Position numbers and translations under genes: made by a program | DNA from: a bacterium | GTDB taxonomy: Bacteria > Babelota > Babeliae > Babelales > CAIQNR01 | Assembly: GCA_947502805.1 (NCBI GenBank) | Contig: CANNBR010000047.1 | Span: 1-6,923, forward strand | Direction of reading: 5' to 3' | Length of the DNA stretch: 6,923 nucleotides | Notes under the pieces: model-generated | Told to the model about the DNA's origin: nothing | Database searches by the model: none | What the model saw: the letters and a program-made list of their open reading frames with translations, nothing else | Shown: positions 1 through 6,425 of the stretch, in pieces | Numbering within the stretch: the stretch's first letter is position 1 | How the letters are laid out: the number at the start of each line of letters is the position of its first letter

Positions 1-1020
1 GTAGTGAGCAAGGGCGATATCTTCAATCAGAATATCAGCTTCGTAAGAGGTTAACCCGTACTGAGTTTGGAGCCGCTTACATTTTTGTTCAGGCAATTCT
101 GGAAGATTGCATTTTATACTTTCAATTAATGCATGGTCAACTTCGATAATAGGAAGATCTGGATCCTGGAAGTAACGATAATCGGCAGCTTCTTCCTTTG
201 AGCGCATAGGGTGTGAGACGCGATTTTTAGTATCCCACAACAGAGTTTGTTGTTTGACTTTGCCGCCATCTTCTATGACCCCAATTTGTCGTTCTATTTC
301 GTATTCGACTGCATCACCAATGAATTTAAATGAGTTAATGTTTTTTAATTCACAGCGAGTGCCAAGTTCAGCACAGTCTTTTTTACGAACAGAGATATTA
401 GTATCAGCTCTAAAGGAACCTTCTTCCATGTTTCCTGTGGAGATTCCCAGAGCTTGCACTAAAGAACGGAGCGCTTTTAAATATGCTTTTGCTTCTTGCG
501 CGCTTTCAATATCGGGGTAGCTGACAATTTCTAGAAGAGGGGTTCCTGTTCTATTAAAATCGACAAAGCTTTCATTGCTGAATGCAGCATGAATATTTTT
601 TCCAGCATCTTCTTCGATATGAATACGAATAAGCCGAATCTTTTTTTCAGTACCATCTTCTTTGATAATGGTTAGATAGCCTTCGGTACAGATAGGGAGC
701 TTATCTTGGGTGATTTGGTAGTTTTTTGGAAGATCAGGATAAAAATAATGTTTGCGTGCAAAAATACTTTTTTCTGAAATCTTTGAATTAGTAGCAAGCC
801 CTGCTTTAATGGCGCTTGTAATAACTTCTTTATTCAAAACAGGTAAAACACCTGGATGTCCACAACAGACAGGGCAAATATGTTCATTAGCCTGATCAGT
901 TTGAGCATTTGAGCATGAGCAAAAAATCTTACTTGCAGTATTAAGTTGGACATGAACTTCGATACCGATGTCAGTTTTATATGAAGGGAAACGATCAAGA
1001 ACAGATGGTTTTTCAGCCAT
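1..1020 (-). CDS. gatB: Asp-tRNA(Asn)/Glu-tRNA(Gln) amidotransferase subunit B, 3' end cut by window edge
   Basis: GatB is the tRNA-binding and kinase subunit of the cytoplasmic GatCAB complex, which converts misacylated Glu-tRNA(Gln) and/or Asp-tRNA(Asn) to the amide form. I translated the reverse strand by hand: 340 codons stay open from the ATG at 1018-1020 to the window edge, about 70% of the usual 475-490 residues. Recognisable blocks are GIEVHVQLNT (19-28), two Cys pairs (C34/C36 and C49/C52, the latter in CPVCCGHPGVLPVLN), RKHYFYPDLPKNYQITQ (89-105), HIEEDAGK (134-141) and FNRTGTPLLEIVS (155-167). NMEEGSFRAD lies near 178-187, and YGLTSYEAD opens the tail region. The cysteines resemble the zinc site described in some GatB proteins. 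The start is supported by AAAGGA about 5 nt upstream. No frameshift is seen. gatA and gatC are not in the window. The gene follows rng on the same strand after 185 bp. Confidence 0.96.
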   Translation of the reverse strand, partial: MAEKPSVLDRFPSYKTDIGIEVHVQLNTASKIFCSCSNAQTDQANEHICPVCCGHPGVLPVLNKEVITSAIKAGLATNSKISEKSIFARKHYFYPDLPKNYQITQDKLPICTEGYLTIIKEDGTEKKIRLIRIHIEEDAGKNIHAAFSNESFVDFNRTGTPLLEIVSYPDIESAQEAKAYLKALRSLVQALGISTGNMEEGSFRADTNISVRKKDCAELGTRCELKNINSFKFIGDAVEYEIERQIGVIEDGGKVKQQTLLWDTKNRVSHPMRSKEEAADYRYFQDPDLPIIEVDHALIESIKCNLPELPEQKCKRLQTQYGLTSYEADILIEDIALAHY

Positions 1021-1080
1021 AGCAATCCTTTATGGTTGTAAGGGTGAGGGAGAATGCTTTTCACGGCAGAGTCTAGCACA

Positions 1081-1106
1081 GATAGCGAATAGTTAAATCC
1101 GCTATC
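1081..1106. repeat. Short hairpin upstream of gatB
   Basis: A 7-bp inverted repeat, GATAGCG / CGCTATC (1081-1087 and 1100-1106), with a 12-nt loop; pairing extends to 9 of 10 if one mismatch is allowed. It lies about 60 bp upstream of the gatB start in what would be the rng-gatB transcript or the gatB leader. No T-run follows on either strand, so it does not look like an intrinsic terminator. Function unknown; it could be part of a decayed copy of the neighbouring palindromic element. Confidence 0.4.
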
Positions 1107-1119
1107 ACTAATAGTTTTA

Positions 1120-1192
1120 GTGTCATTCCAAGTTACGCAAGGAGCGATGTAAGATTCCCTTACCGCTTACTATCGCAAGCTTGGAATGACAC
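1120..1192. repeat. 73-bp palindromic intergenic element (REP/MITE-like)
   Basis: Perfect 13-bp terminal inverted repeats GTGTCATTCCAAG (1120-1132) and CTTGGAATGACAC (1180-1192) enclose a second imperfect stem, GCGATGTAAG (1144-1153) with CTTACTATCGC (1166-1176), which has one bulged base. The element begins 14 bp beyond the rng stop codon and fills much of the rng-gatB gap. No uridine tract follows on the minus strand, so it is not a classical intrinsic terminator. It could still shape the 3' end of rng mRNA. The GTCATT core and the nested architecture resemble the small dispersed palindromic repeats found in many bacterial genomes. A second element with the same core lies at 5148-5211. No clear target-site duplication is visible. 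Confidence 0.75.
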
Positions 1193-1205
1193 AGATTAGC
1201 TGGTT

Positions 1206-2717
1206 TTAGTTGTTTTCAATTTTGAATGATCCAATAGGGAGAGATTTTTCACTTTCTAAGGTGATCTTTCCATCGAGATCTTTTTCAAAATCAAATAAAG
1301 TGTCGTACTCAACTGTAGAAACATAATCAAATACTTCAGAAGAAAGTTTGATAGTAATGTTTCCGCGAACTTTTTTATTTAAAAGCTCTTCCTTAAGATG
1401 ACGCAATAAAGCATAACTTTCAGCGCGTACTGAAGGCAGAACCCCGGTACCAGTGCAAGTCTTGCAACAATCGGTTAACTCTTTGATAAGAGTTTTACCA
1501 GAGCGCTTACGAGTCATTTGAACAAGTCCAAATTCAGAAATTTTGAGAAGAACTGATTGGAATTTATCCTGTTCTTTTAAATTCTTTTCAAAGAATCTGA
1601 AAAGCTTTTGCCTGTTAGCTCCACTTGCCATATCGATAAAATCGATAACGATAAGCCCACCAATATTACGAATCTTGAGTTGTCGAGTAACTTCTTCAGC
1701 AGCTTCAAGGTTTGTTTTGAGGATGGTATCTTCCATGTTTGAGCGGCCAACAAAGCGTCCCGTGTTGACATCAACAACGGTCATAGCTTCAGTAGCTTCT
1801 ATAACAATGGATCCACCAGAGCGTAGATCAACTTTTGATTTGAGTGATTCTTTAATTTGGCTTTCGATATCGTATTTATCGAAGATTGGCATTTTACCTG
1901 TATAGATTTTTATTTTTTCTAAAAACTCAGGTGCTATGTCTTTTACAAATTGAGCCAATTTCTTTTGAACCGAAATGCTATCGACAAGTACTTCATCTAC
2001 ATCACTATCAAGGTGATCGCGTACAATTTGTAGGGCAAGGTCAATATCTTCGTGAATTTTTTCGCCAACTTGTGCAGTTTTTTGTCTTTCAACAATATCA
2101 TTCCAGATATTGACTAAGAATTTAATATCTTGTTCAATTTCTCGATCGACACGATTTTCAGATGAGGTTCTAATAATAGCCCCCATCCCTTCAGGTAAGC
2201 AGCTACCAACAAGTTCTTTTAAGCGAGCACGTTCATCGCGATCTTCGATTTTTTTAGAAATACCAATGCGTGGAATGCTTGGCATTAAAACAATAAAGCG
2301 ACCAGGAAGAGTAAAGCAGGTGGTAAGTTTTGCACCTTTTTCATTGACCGGTTCTTTGCTTACTTGTACTAAAAGCAGTTCGCCTTCTTTTAATATTTTT
2401 GCAATGTCAGGAGCTTGGCGTGGACCGCGATCTTTCTTTTCAGAAGATGATTCAAGCCCAGCAAAACTTTTTGACATGCGATCAATAGCAAGTTCTCTAT
2501 CGATTTCTGAGATATGTAAGAACCCTGATTTTTCTTGGCCTATATCCACAAAAGCAGTCTGGATCCCAGGAAGCACTTTAGTGACTAAGCTTTGATAAAA
2601 GGCTTTTTCGATTACATTGCCTGCGTGTGACCAGAAGTAAATATTTTGTAATTTTTCGTCTTGCGTTATGGCAACACGTGTTTGCCATGGTTCTTCGTTG
2701 ATGAGAATTTTTTTCAT
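1206..2717 (-). CDS. rng: Ribonuclease G family endoribonuclease (RNase E/G)
   Basis: Endoribonuclease of the RNase E/G family, acting in the cytoplasm on rRNA precursors and AU-rich mRNA, with preference for 5'-monophosphate ends. The 503 residues match RNase G (E. coli 489) and not RNase E, whose long C-terminal scaffold is absent. An S1 domain covers roughly residues 34-135, with a charged low-complexity insertion at about 82-105 as in many non-enterobacterial members. The DNase I-like catalytic region carries AMTVVDVNTGRFVG (Asp316) and GGLIVIDFIDM (Asp359), equivalent to the two metal-binding aspartates of RNase E. The zinc-link is C418-K-T-C421 followed by TGTG. All catalytic residues I can check are present. 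The ATG at 2715-2717 follows AAAGGAAAGA, a strong ribosome binding site. The gene diverges from pal across an AT-rich region; gatB follows on the same strand. Confidence 0.96.
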   Translation of the reverse strand: MKKILINEEPWQTRVAITQDEKLQNIYFWSHAGNVIEKAFYQSLVTKVLPGIQTAFVDIGQEKSGFLHISEIDRELAIDRMSKSFAGLESSSEKKDRGPRQAPDIAKILKEGELLLVQVSKEPVNEKGAKLTTCFTLPGRFIVLMPSIPRIGISKKIEDRDERARLKELVGSCLPEGMGAIIRTSSENRVDREIEQDIKFLVNIWNDIVERQKTAQVGEKIHEDIDLALQIVRDHLDSDVDEVLVDSISVQKKLAQFVKDIAPEFLEKIKIYTGKMPIFDKYDIESQIKESLKSKVDLRSGGSIVIEATEAMTVVDVNTGRFVGRSNMEDTILKTNLEAAEEVTRQLKIRNIGGLIVIDFIDMASGANRQKLFRFFEKNLKEQDKFQSVLLKISEFGLVQMTRKRSGKTLIKELTDCCKTCTGTGVLPSVRAESYALLRHLKEELLNKKVRGNITIKLSSEVFDYVSTVEYDTLFDFEKDLDGKITLESEKSLPIGSFKIENN

Positions 2718-3039
2718 TCTTTCCTTTGACAGGATGTATAAGTGTTAATTTTTTTATCTATTCCTATTTAATGTTCAGTATATAGAACTATGGCATATTT
2801 TTGTAGCTTTACCCGATGGCTTCGATAAAATCAGTTTTTTTAGGCCTAAAAAGAGAATACTTTTTTTAAATATTCTGAAAAAAGGCGCTTCTGTCTTTGT
2901 ATTTTTAAAAATAAGCTTAATGATATTATTTGATTTATGCGTAAATAAGCTTAAGTAAAAGTGGTCAATTTTAAAAAACTATGATAACGTCTTTGCATGT
3001 ATTTAAATAAAGAAAAAATTTCTAAAAGGAAGGAGTATC
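2718..3039. promoter_or_regulatory. AT-rich divergent intergenic region between rng and pal
   Basis: This gap of about 320 bp must hold the promoters of both divergent genes. It has no coding sequence I can support. Visible structure: a 16-bp perfect palindrome TTTTTAGGCCTAAAAA (2837-2852); an AGAATA/TATTCT inverted repeat (2854-2859, 2871-2876); two direct copies of AAATAAGCTTAA (2909-2920 and 2943-2954, start to start 34 bp) with palindromic core TAAGCTTA; and many A/T runs. A -10-like TATACT for rng reads on the minus strand at 2777-2782, and TATGAT for pal reads at 2980-2985. Neither has a convincing -35 box, so promoters are not assigned. The pal ribosome binding site AGGAAGGAG lies at about 3027-3035. 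Confidence 0.5.
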
Positions 3040-3651
3040 ATGATAATAACTATGAAAACAAGGTCATTCTTATCAGTACTTTTGCTAGCAGTTCCACTTT
3101 TGTGCTTGACAGGGTGCTTTAAAAAGAAAAAAACTGAAAAGAAAATGGCTGAAGTTGGTAGAGGCTTTGATCTTTCAGGATCTAAAAAAGGCTCAAAAAA
3201 ATACGGTAAAGATTTAGAGGCATTTGTTCTTGATGATCAAGATGAAGAATCTATGAAGGCTGTGTCTGCCAATGGTAAAAAACTTGCATGGAAAGAAGAA
3301 AAATCTGGCTCCAAAGCTTTTGAACCAGTTTTCTTTGACTTCGACCGCTTTGACATTAGAGCTGATCAACAAGAAGCAGTAAAGCTTGATGTTGAGCAAG
3401 GTAAGACTGCTATTGCTCAAGGTAAAATGCTTAAAGTTGAAGGGCATGCTGATAAACATTATGTCAGCGAACTTTACAACTTAGCCATCTCACAAAAACG
3501 TGCACATACTATGGTAAATGCTCTTGCAGATGCTGGTGTTGAACGTACAGCACTAAAGCCAGTTGGATTTGGGGCAACCAAACCAGCAGTCGATGCTCCA
3601 GGTAAAGTTGAAGCAAACAGACGCGCTGAGATTGTTCCGCTTTCAGCGTAA
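3040..3651 (+). CDS. pal: Peptidoglycan-associated lipoprotein (Pal/OmpA-like)
   Basis: Predicted outer-membrane lipoprotein that binds peptidoglycan and ties the outer membrane to the cell wall. The signal peptide has a basic start (K6, R8), a hydrophobic core (about 10-23) and the lipobox LTGC, giving lipidated Cys26 as the mature N-terminus. Residues 27-90 form a Lys-rich, probably flexible linker. The OmpA_C/Pal domain runs from VFFDFDRFDIR (97-107) to the end. EGHAD (134-138) is the Pal form of the motif (OmpA proteins usually have GHTD) and supplies the aspartate that contacts diaminopimelate. NRRAE (193-197) supplies the arginine. The loop after GHAD appears one residue longer than in E. 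coli Pal. The ATG at 3040 is preferred over 3052 because AGGAAGGAG sits 4 nt upstream of it. No tolB or cpoB is adjacent; the gene appears to be transcribed alone and ends at a strong terminator. The gene symbol is assigned by family. Confidence 0.88.
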   Translation: MIITMKTRSFLSVLLLAVPLLCLTGCFKKKKTEKKMAEVGRGFDLSGSKKGSKKYGKDLEAFVLDDQDEESMKAVSANGKKLAWKEEKSGSKAFEPVFFDFDRFDIRADQQEAVKLDVEQGKTAIAQGKMLKVEGHADKHYVSELYNLAISQKRAHTMVNALADAGVERTALKPVGFGATKPAVDAPGKVEANRRAEIVPLSA

Positions 3652-3666
3652 GCACTGCTCGCTCGT

Positions 3667-3717
3667 AAATCAAAGAAAAAGGAGTCTGTTAAAATCAGGC
3701 TCCTTTTTCTTTGATTT
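3667..3717. terminator. Bidirectional intrinsic terminator between pal and mnmE
   Basis: Two arms, 3667-3684 and 3700-3717, form an 18-bp perfect stem. It extends by a T:G wobble and CTG/CAG to 22 pairs around the 7-nt loop TTAAAAT. The descending arm is CTCCTTTTTCTTTGATTT on both strands, so each transcript ends in a GC-containing stem followed by a U-rich run. It lies 15 bp after the pal stop codon and about 28 bp after the mnmE stop codon, the expected position for a shared terminator of convergent genes. Confidence 0.9.
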
Positions 3718-3745
3718 GGACTGTAATTAAAGAATTTTTTCAAGT

Positions 3746-5119
3746 CTACTTTCCTACGCAGAAATCTCTAAAGATCATGTCCATTGCTTTTTCACTGACC
3801 GATTTTCCAGTCAGTTCAGTTAAAACAGAAAGAGCATCTTTAAGGTGATAGGCAACAAGCTCATATTCGATGGTTCCTTGAAGAAGATCGGAAATAGTAA
3901 TGAGCTTATTTTCAAAACTAGTGAGTAAAGTCATGTGGCGTTTGTTAAGAAGGAAAGGGCAGTCGGTTTTTGCGACCAGTTCATCTACTGTGGCACTGAT
4001 TGTTTGATGCAATAGTTCAATGCCTTCAAGTGTTTTTGTGGAAACAGAACTTGTCGCAAGGCAGTCCCCGAATGTATTTTTTGCTGATTCTTGCACAAGC
4101 GCATCAATTTTATTGTGAACCAGAATGGTTTTGGTGGGGTAGGCGGTAAGAATGGTGTCATACACTAGTTTTTCTGCATCAGTTAAAAGTCTACTGGTAT
4201 CATTTACGAGCAGTACAAGATCAGCGTTTTGAGCTTCTTGGTAGGAACGTTCAATGCCTTCTTTTTCAATGATGTCATCAGTATTGCGTAGTCCTGCAGT
4301 ATCGATAAAGGTCCAGTACATTCCGTTCTGGTATGATCCAGCTTCAATAACATCACGCGTGGTTCCAGCAATGCTGGTAACGATGGCCCGTTTTTTACCA
4401 ATGAGCGCGTTAAATAAAGAAGATTTACCAGCATTAACGGTACCAACCAGGGCAATACGAACCCCTTGGCGCACTAACTGTTGTTGGTCAAAATTTTTCT
4501 TAAGATGAGCAATTGTTTCTAATGTTGCTTGTACTCGTTCGCGCATTTGTCCGCTAAAATCAACATCTTCTTCAAGGAATTCAAAACTTGCTTCACAGAG
4601 CCCAATAATCTGAAGAACTTTTTTTTCGAGTACTGCTAACTGTTGTGACAAGCTGCCTTCAAGTTGATTGAGTGCATGCTTGAGAGCCTGTTGGCTTTGT
4701 GCATGAATAAGTTCATTGATAGCTTCTGCTTGTAAAAGATCGATCTTATTATTTTCAACAGCGGTACGAGTAAATTCTCCTGGTTGGGCAGGGCGTGCAC
4801 CACATGTAATAATACGTGCAATAAGAAGTTCAATTAAAAACTGATTATTATGGCAGGTAATTTCAACAGTATCTTCTCCTGTAAATGTGCGTGGTCCGCG
4901 CATGGCAAGAAACAGAACTTCATCCAATTTTTTACCATCATGATCAACGACCCATCCATGATGAATGGTATGTGTATCAATAGAAGAAAGTAATTTGCCC
5001 GAAGAAAGGTGGGCACATTGATTTACAATAGAAAAAGCCTGCGACCCTGAAATACGCAGCAGCGCGATTGCTCCACTCCCTGAGGGGGTACAATGTGCGA
5101 CGATGGTATCAATATTCAT
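3746..5119 (-). CDS. mnmE: tRNA modification GTPase MnmE (TrmE)
   Basis: MnmE works with MnmG to install the cmnm5/nm5 group on the wobble uridine (U34) of certain tRNAs, using methylene-THF and GTP hydrolysis. Counting from the ATG at 5117-5119 gives 457 residues, normal for the family. The N-terminal THF-binding domain opens with NIDTIVAHCTPSGSGAIAL. The G domain inside the helical domain has the P-loop GTVNAGKS (226-233), GTTRD (252-256), DTAGLR (273-278) and NKID (336-339), with SSVSTKTLEGI as the probable G5 region. The C-terminus is the diagnostic FCVGK with its conserved Cys. The usual Pro of the P-loop (GxPNAGKS) is Val here. An in-frame TTG at 5126-5128 would add three residues, but family alignment favours the ATG. 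No strong ribosome binding site is visible (GAAAG about 11 nt upstream). The gene lies downstream of the jag-like gene, a widely conserved order. Confidence 0.97.
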   Translation of the reverse strand: MNIDTIVAHCTPSGSGAIALLRISGSQAFSIVNQCAHLSSGKLLSSIDTHTIHHGWVVDHDGKKLDEVLFLAMRGPRTFTGEDTVEITCHNNQFLIELLIARIITCGARPAQPGEFTRTAVENNKIDLLQAEAINELIHAQSQQALKHALNQLEGSLSQQLAVLEKKVLQIIGLCEASFEFLEEDVDFSGQMRERVQATLETIAHLKKNFDQQQLVRQGVRIALVGTVNAGKSSLFNALIGKKRAIVTSIAGTTRDVIEAGSYQNGMYWTFIDTAGLRNTDDIIEKEGIERSYQEAQNADLVLLVNDTSRLLTDAEKLVYDTILTAYPTKTILVHNKIDALVQESAKNTFGDCLATSSVSTKTLEGIELLHQTISATVDELVAKTDCPFLLNKRHMTLLTSFENKLITISDLLQGTIEYELVAYHLKDALSVLTELTGKSVSEKAMDMIFRDFCVGK

Positions 5120-5147
5120 GGCGTGCAAGCTTTCAAACTTAAAAATA

Positions 5148-5211
5148 ATCCGTCATTACTTTCCGAAGGATTTGCCTTAATGTTGCAAGAAGACAAAGAG
5201 TAATGACGGAT
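5148..5211. repeat. 64-bp palindromic element between jag-like gene and mnmE
   Basis: Perfect 13-bp inverted repeats ATCCGTCATTACT (5148-5160) and AGTAATGACGGAT (5199-5211) flank a 38-bp interior with little further pairing. The GTCATT core and size recall the element at 1120-1192, suggesting the same repeat family. In the minus-strand transcript it lies 9 nt after the jag-like stop codon and is followed directly by TATTTTTAAG, so it could act as a terminator or attenuator between jag and mnmE. The large loop makes it a weaker terminator candidate than the one at 3667-3717. Confidence 0.7.
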
Positions 5212-5220
5212 CTAAAGTAC

Positions 5221-6339
5221 TTATTCGTCAGTTTTTTTAACAGGAGCAGAATAACGGCGTCCAGAAACTTTAAGAACCTTTTTTTGAGGTGCTAAAGATG
5301 CAGGAGCGCTTGCCATTTCTGGAGCAGAATGTGCTGGTGCTTGATGTTGCTCGTTTGTTGGCTGTGATTGTTCTGATTGTCCATTATTAAACATAGGACG
5401 TTGTTCGTCGAACTCATGACGTTGTGCGCGTTCAGGACGGGGGCTTCTACCACCTCTGTCACGATCACCACCGCGTGATGAAGATCTTCTGTCTCCACTA
5501 CGTGAGTTGCGATCACGAGATCCGCCTTCACGACGATTGTCTTCATAATCCCCACGAGGCTCACGAGAGTCTTGATCACGTTCTTGTCTTGGAGCATGTT
5601 CACGTTGTTCGCGTCTTGGCTCTTGATCTTGCCTTGGTTCATATTCACGTCTTTGTTCTTGTTCTGCAACAGGAGCATCGGTTCTTGCTTGACGAGGTTG
5701 TTCTTGTCTTGGTTCGTATTCACGTCTTGGCTCTTGCCTTGGCTCACGTCTTTGTTCTTGTTCTACAACAGGAGCATCGGTTCTTGTTTGACGGGTTTGC
5801 TCATCGCGTTCACGATCATTGCGATCATTGGTGCGTGGAGGACGACCGCCAGTTGGACGTTGATGTCTTTCTCTGCTTGGTTGACGATCTTGGCGATCTT
5901 CATGTTGTGCAGATTCTGGACGTTGACTAACGGCTTCTTTTTGAACTGATGAAGTAGTTTGACGAGGTTCATAAGTGCGCTGACCTTGGTTAGGCTGACG
6001 ACCACTAGAATTAGTACGACGTGAATCTACTTGTACTTCGTCTTCTTTTTCTTCACGTTCGCGTGAATACGATGAAGCATCGGTTCGTCCCTTTGGTTGA
6101 GGACGGCTTGTGCCTTGAGATCGTTGATCACGGTTTTGAGAAACATATTTTTTTTGCTGTGGGGCCGGTTCTTCTTCAAAGAATATTCCCACCTTGGCAG
6201 ATTTTTTGGTGAATCCAAAAAAGTTTGTTTCTGGGGCTTCAAACACCTTTACTGAGAATGTTTGAGGACAGCCCGCGCGATTCCATGCTTTTTCGATAGC
6301 TTTAACTACGGAAGAAGCTTCTTCGACTAATGATTTCAT
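5221..6339 (-). CDS. Jag-like protein: Jag_N domain with long Arg/Glu/Gln-rich disordered tail
   Basis: Residues 1-56 match the N-terminal domain of Jag/KhpB (SpoIIIJ-associated protein): a helical start (VVKAIEKAWNRAG), then TFSVKVFEAPETNFFGFTKKSAKVGIFF, equivalent to the family's GFLGxGxKxAKV turn. Normal Jag continues with KH and R3H RNA-binding domains; neither is visible. Residues 57-372 are low-complexity and rich in Arg, Glu, Gln, Asp and Pro, with no Leu, Ile, Trp or Cys between 57 and 348, so intrinsic disorder is expected. RGG/RS-like patches occur at about 273-305 (SRGG, DRGGRSPR). Residues 186-218 and 219-251 are a 33-residue tandem repeat. The C-terminus turns basic (KKVLKVSGRRYSAPVKK). 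The ATG at 6337-6339 has an in-frame TAA two codons upstream; AAAGG lies about 11 nt away, a weak ribosome binding site. Location before mnmE supports Jag ancestry. An RNA-related function is plausible but inferred. Confidence 0.85.
   Translation of the reverse strand: MKSLVEEASSVVKAIEKAWNRAGCPQTFSVKVFEAPETNFFGFTKKSAKVGIFFEEEPAPQQKKYVSQNRDQRSQGTSRPQPKGRTDASSYSREREEKEDEVQVDSRRTNSSGRQPNQGQRTYEPRQTTSSVQKEAVSQRPESAQHEDRQDRQPSRERHQRPTGGRPPRTNDRNDRERDEQTRQTRTDAPVVEQEQRREPRQEPRREYEPRQEQPRQARTDAPVAEQEQRREYEPRQDQEPRREQREHAPRQERDQDSREPRGDYEDNRREGGSRDRNSRSGDRRSSSRGGDRDRGGRSPRPERAQRHEFDEQRPMFNNGQSEQSQPTNEQHQAPAHSAPEMASAPASLAPQKKVLKVSGRRYSAPVKKTDE
5645..5793 (-). repeat. 99-bp-period tandem duplication inside the jag-like gene
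   Basis: The 50-bp blocks at 5645-5694 and 5744-5793 are identical at 48 of 50 positions and are exactly 99 bp apart, keeping the reading frame. They encode the RTDAPV(V/A)EQEQRRE segments that begin the two 33-residue units of the disordered tail. Surrounding sequence repeats the same Arg-Glu-Pro-Arg-Gln vocabulary with shorter, degenerate periods, as expected for repeat expansion by slippage or unequal exchange. Confidence 0.85.
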
Positions 6340-6367
6340 GTATTAGGTAACCTTTCTTTAGGAGTAT

Positions 6368-6392
6368 GGCTCGACAAGAACGTTCTGGAGCC
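6368..6392. other. Hairpin with AGAACGTTCT palindrome in jag-like leader
   Basis: GGCTC (6368-6372) and GAGCC (6388-6392) flank a 10-bp perfect palindrome AGAACGTTCT (6377-6386), offset within the interval. In the minus-strand transcript it would form a two-part hairpin about 30 nt upstream of the jag-like start codon. No T-run follows, so it is not a clear terminator for the tRNA. It may be a leader structure or a protein-binding palindrome; function is unknown. Confidence 0.4.
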
Positions 6393-6406
6393 TTAAATCT
6401 TACAAC

Positions 6407-6425
6407 TATACTAAGCAGTATACCA
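6407..6425 (-). promoter_or_regulatory. Possible extended -10 promoter and overlapping inverted repeat for the jag-like gene
   Basis: On the minus strand TGGTATACT (6417-6425) fits an extended -10 element (TGnTATAAT type). At 17-bp spacing the -35 position reads TTACTA, a weak match. The -10 hexamer is one arm of an inverted repeat TATACT-GCTT-AGTATA (6407-6422), which could be an operator, and a CAAAGGCCTTTTG near-palindrome lies in the spacer. It is about 75 bp upstream of the jag-like start. Readthrough from the tRNA promoter is an alternative source of transcript. Confidence 0.35.

Noticed and set aside
834..1079. 81-codon minus-strand frame overlapping the start of gatB
   Set aside because: It is an out-of-frame shadow of gatB, whose conserved motifs start at the ATG at 1020.
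1543..2595. Plus-strand open frames of 75-161 codons opposite rng
   Set aside because: The minus strand encodes a complete RNase G with all catalytic motifs; the opposite frames have no recognisable domain.
2718..3039. Riboswitch or small RNA in the long rng-pal gap
   Set aside because: No recognisable conserved riboswitch core and no terminator-like hairpin with a T-run were found; the structure seen is short AT-rich palindromes.
3214..3743. Minus-strand open frames of 81 and 89 codons opposite pal and across the terminator
   Set aside because: One lies inside the Pal domain and the other runs through the terminator stem; neither has a ribosome binding site or family features.
5126..5128. 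TTG start for mnmE adding Met-His-Ala
   Set aside because: Family N-termini begin just before DTIVA, which fits the ATG at 5117-5119; neither start has a strong ribosome binding site, so this stays a minor possibility.
5590..5800. CRISPR-like regular repeats
   Set aside because: The repeats are in-frame codon repeats of a low-complexity protein, with no constant repeat and unique spacer structure.
5424..5949. Open plus-strand frames of 125-168 codons opposite the jag-like gene, rich in His, Leu and Val
   Set aside because: They are the complement of the repetitive Arg/Glu/Gln codons, have no ribosome binding site or family resemblance, and overlap a gene with a recognisable Jag_N domain.
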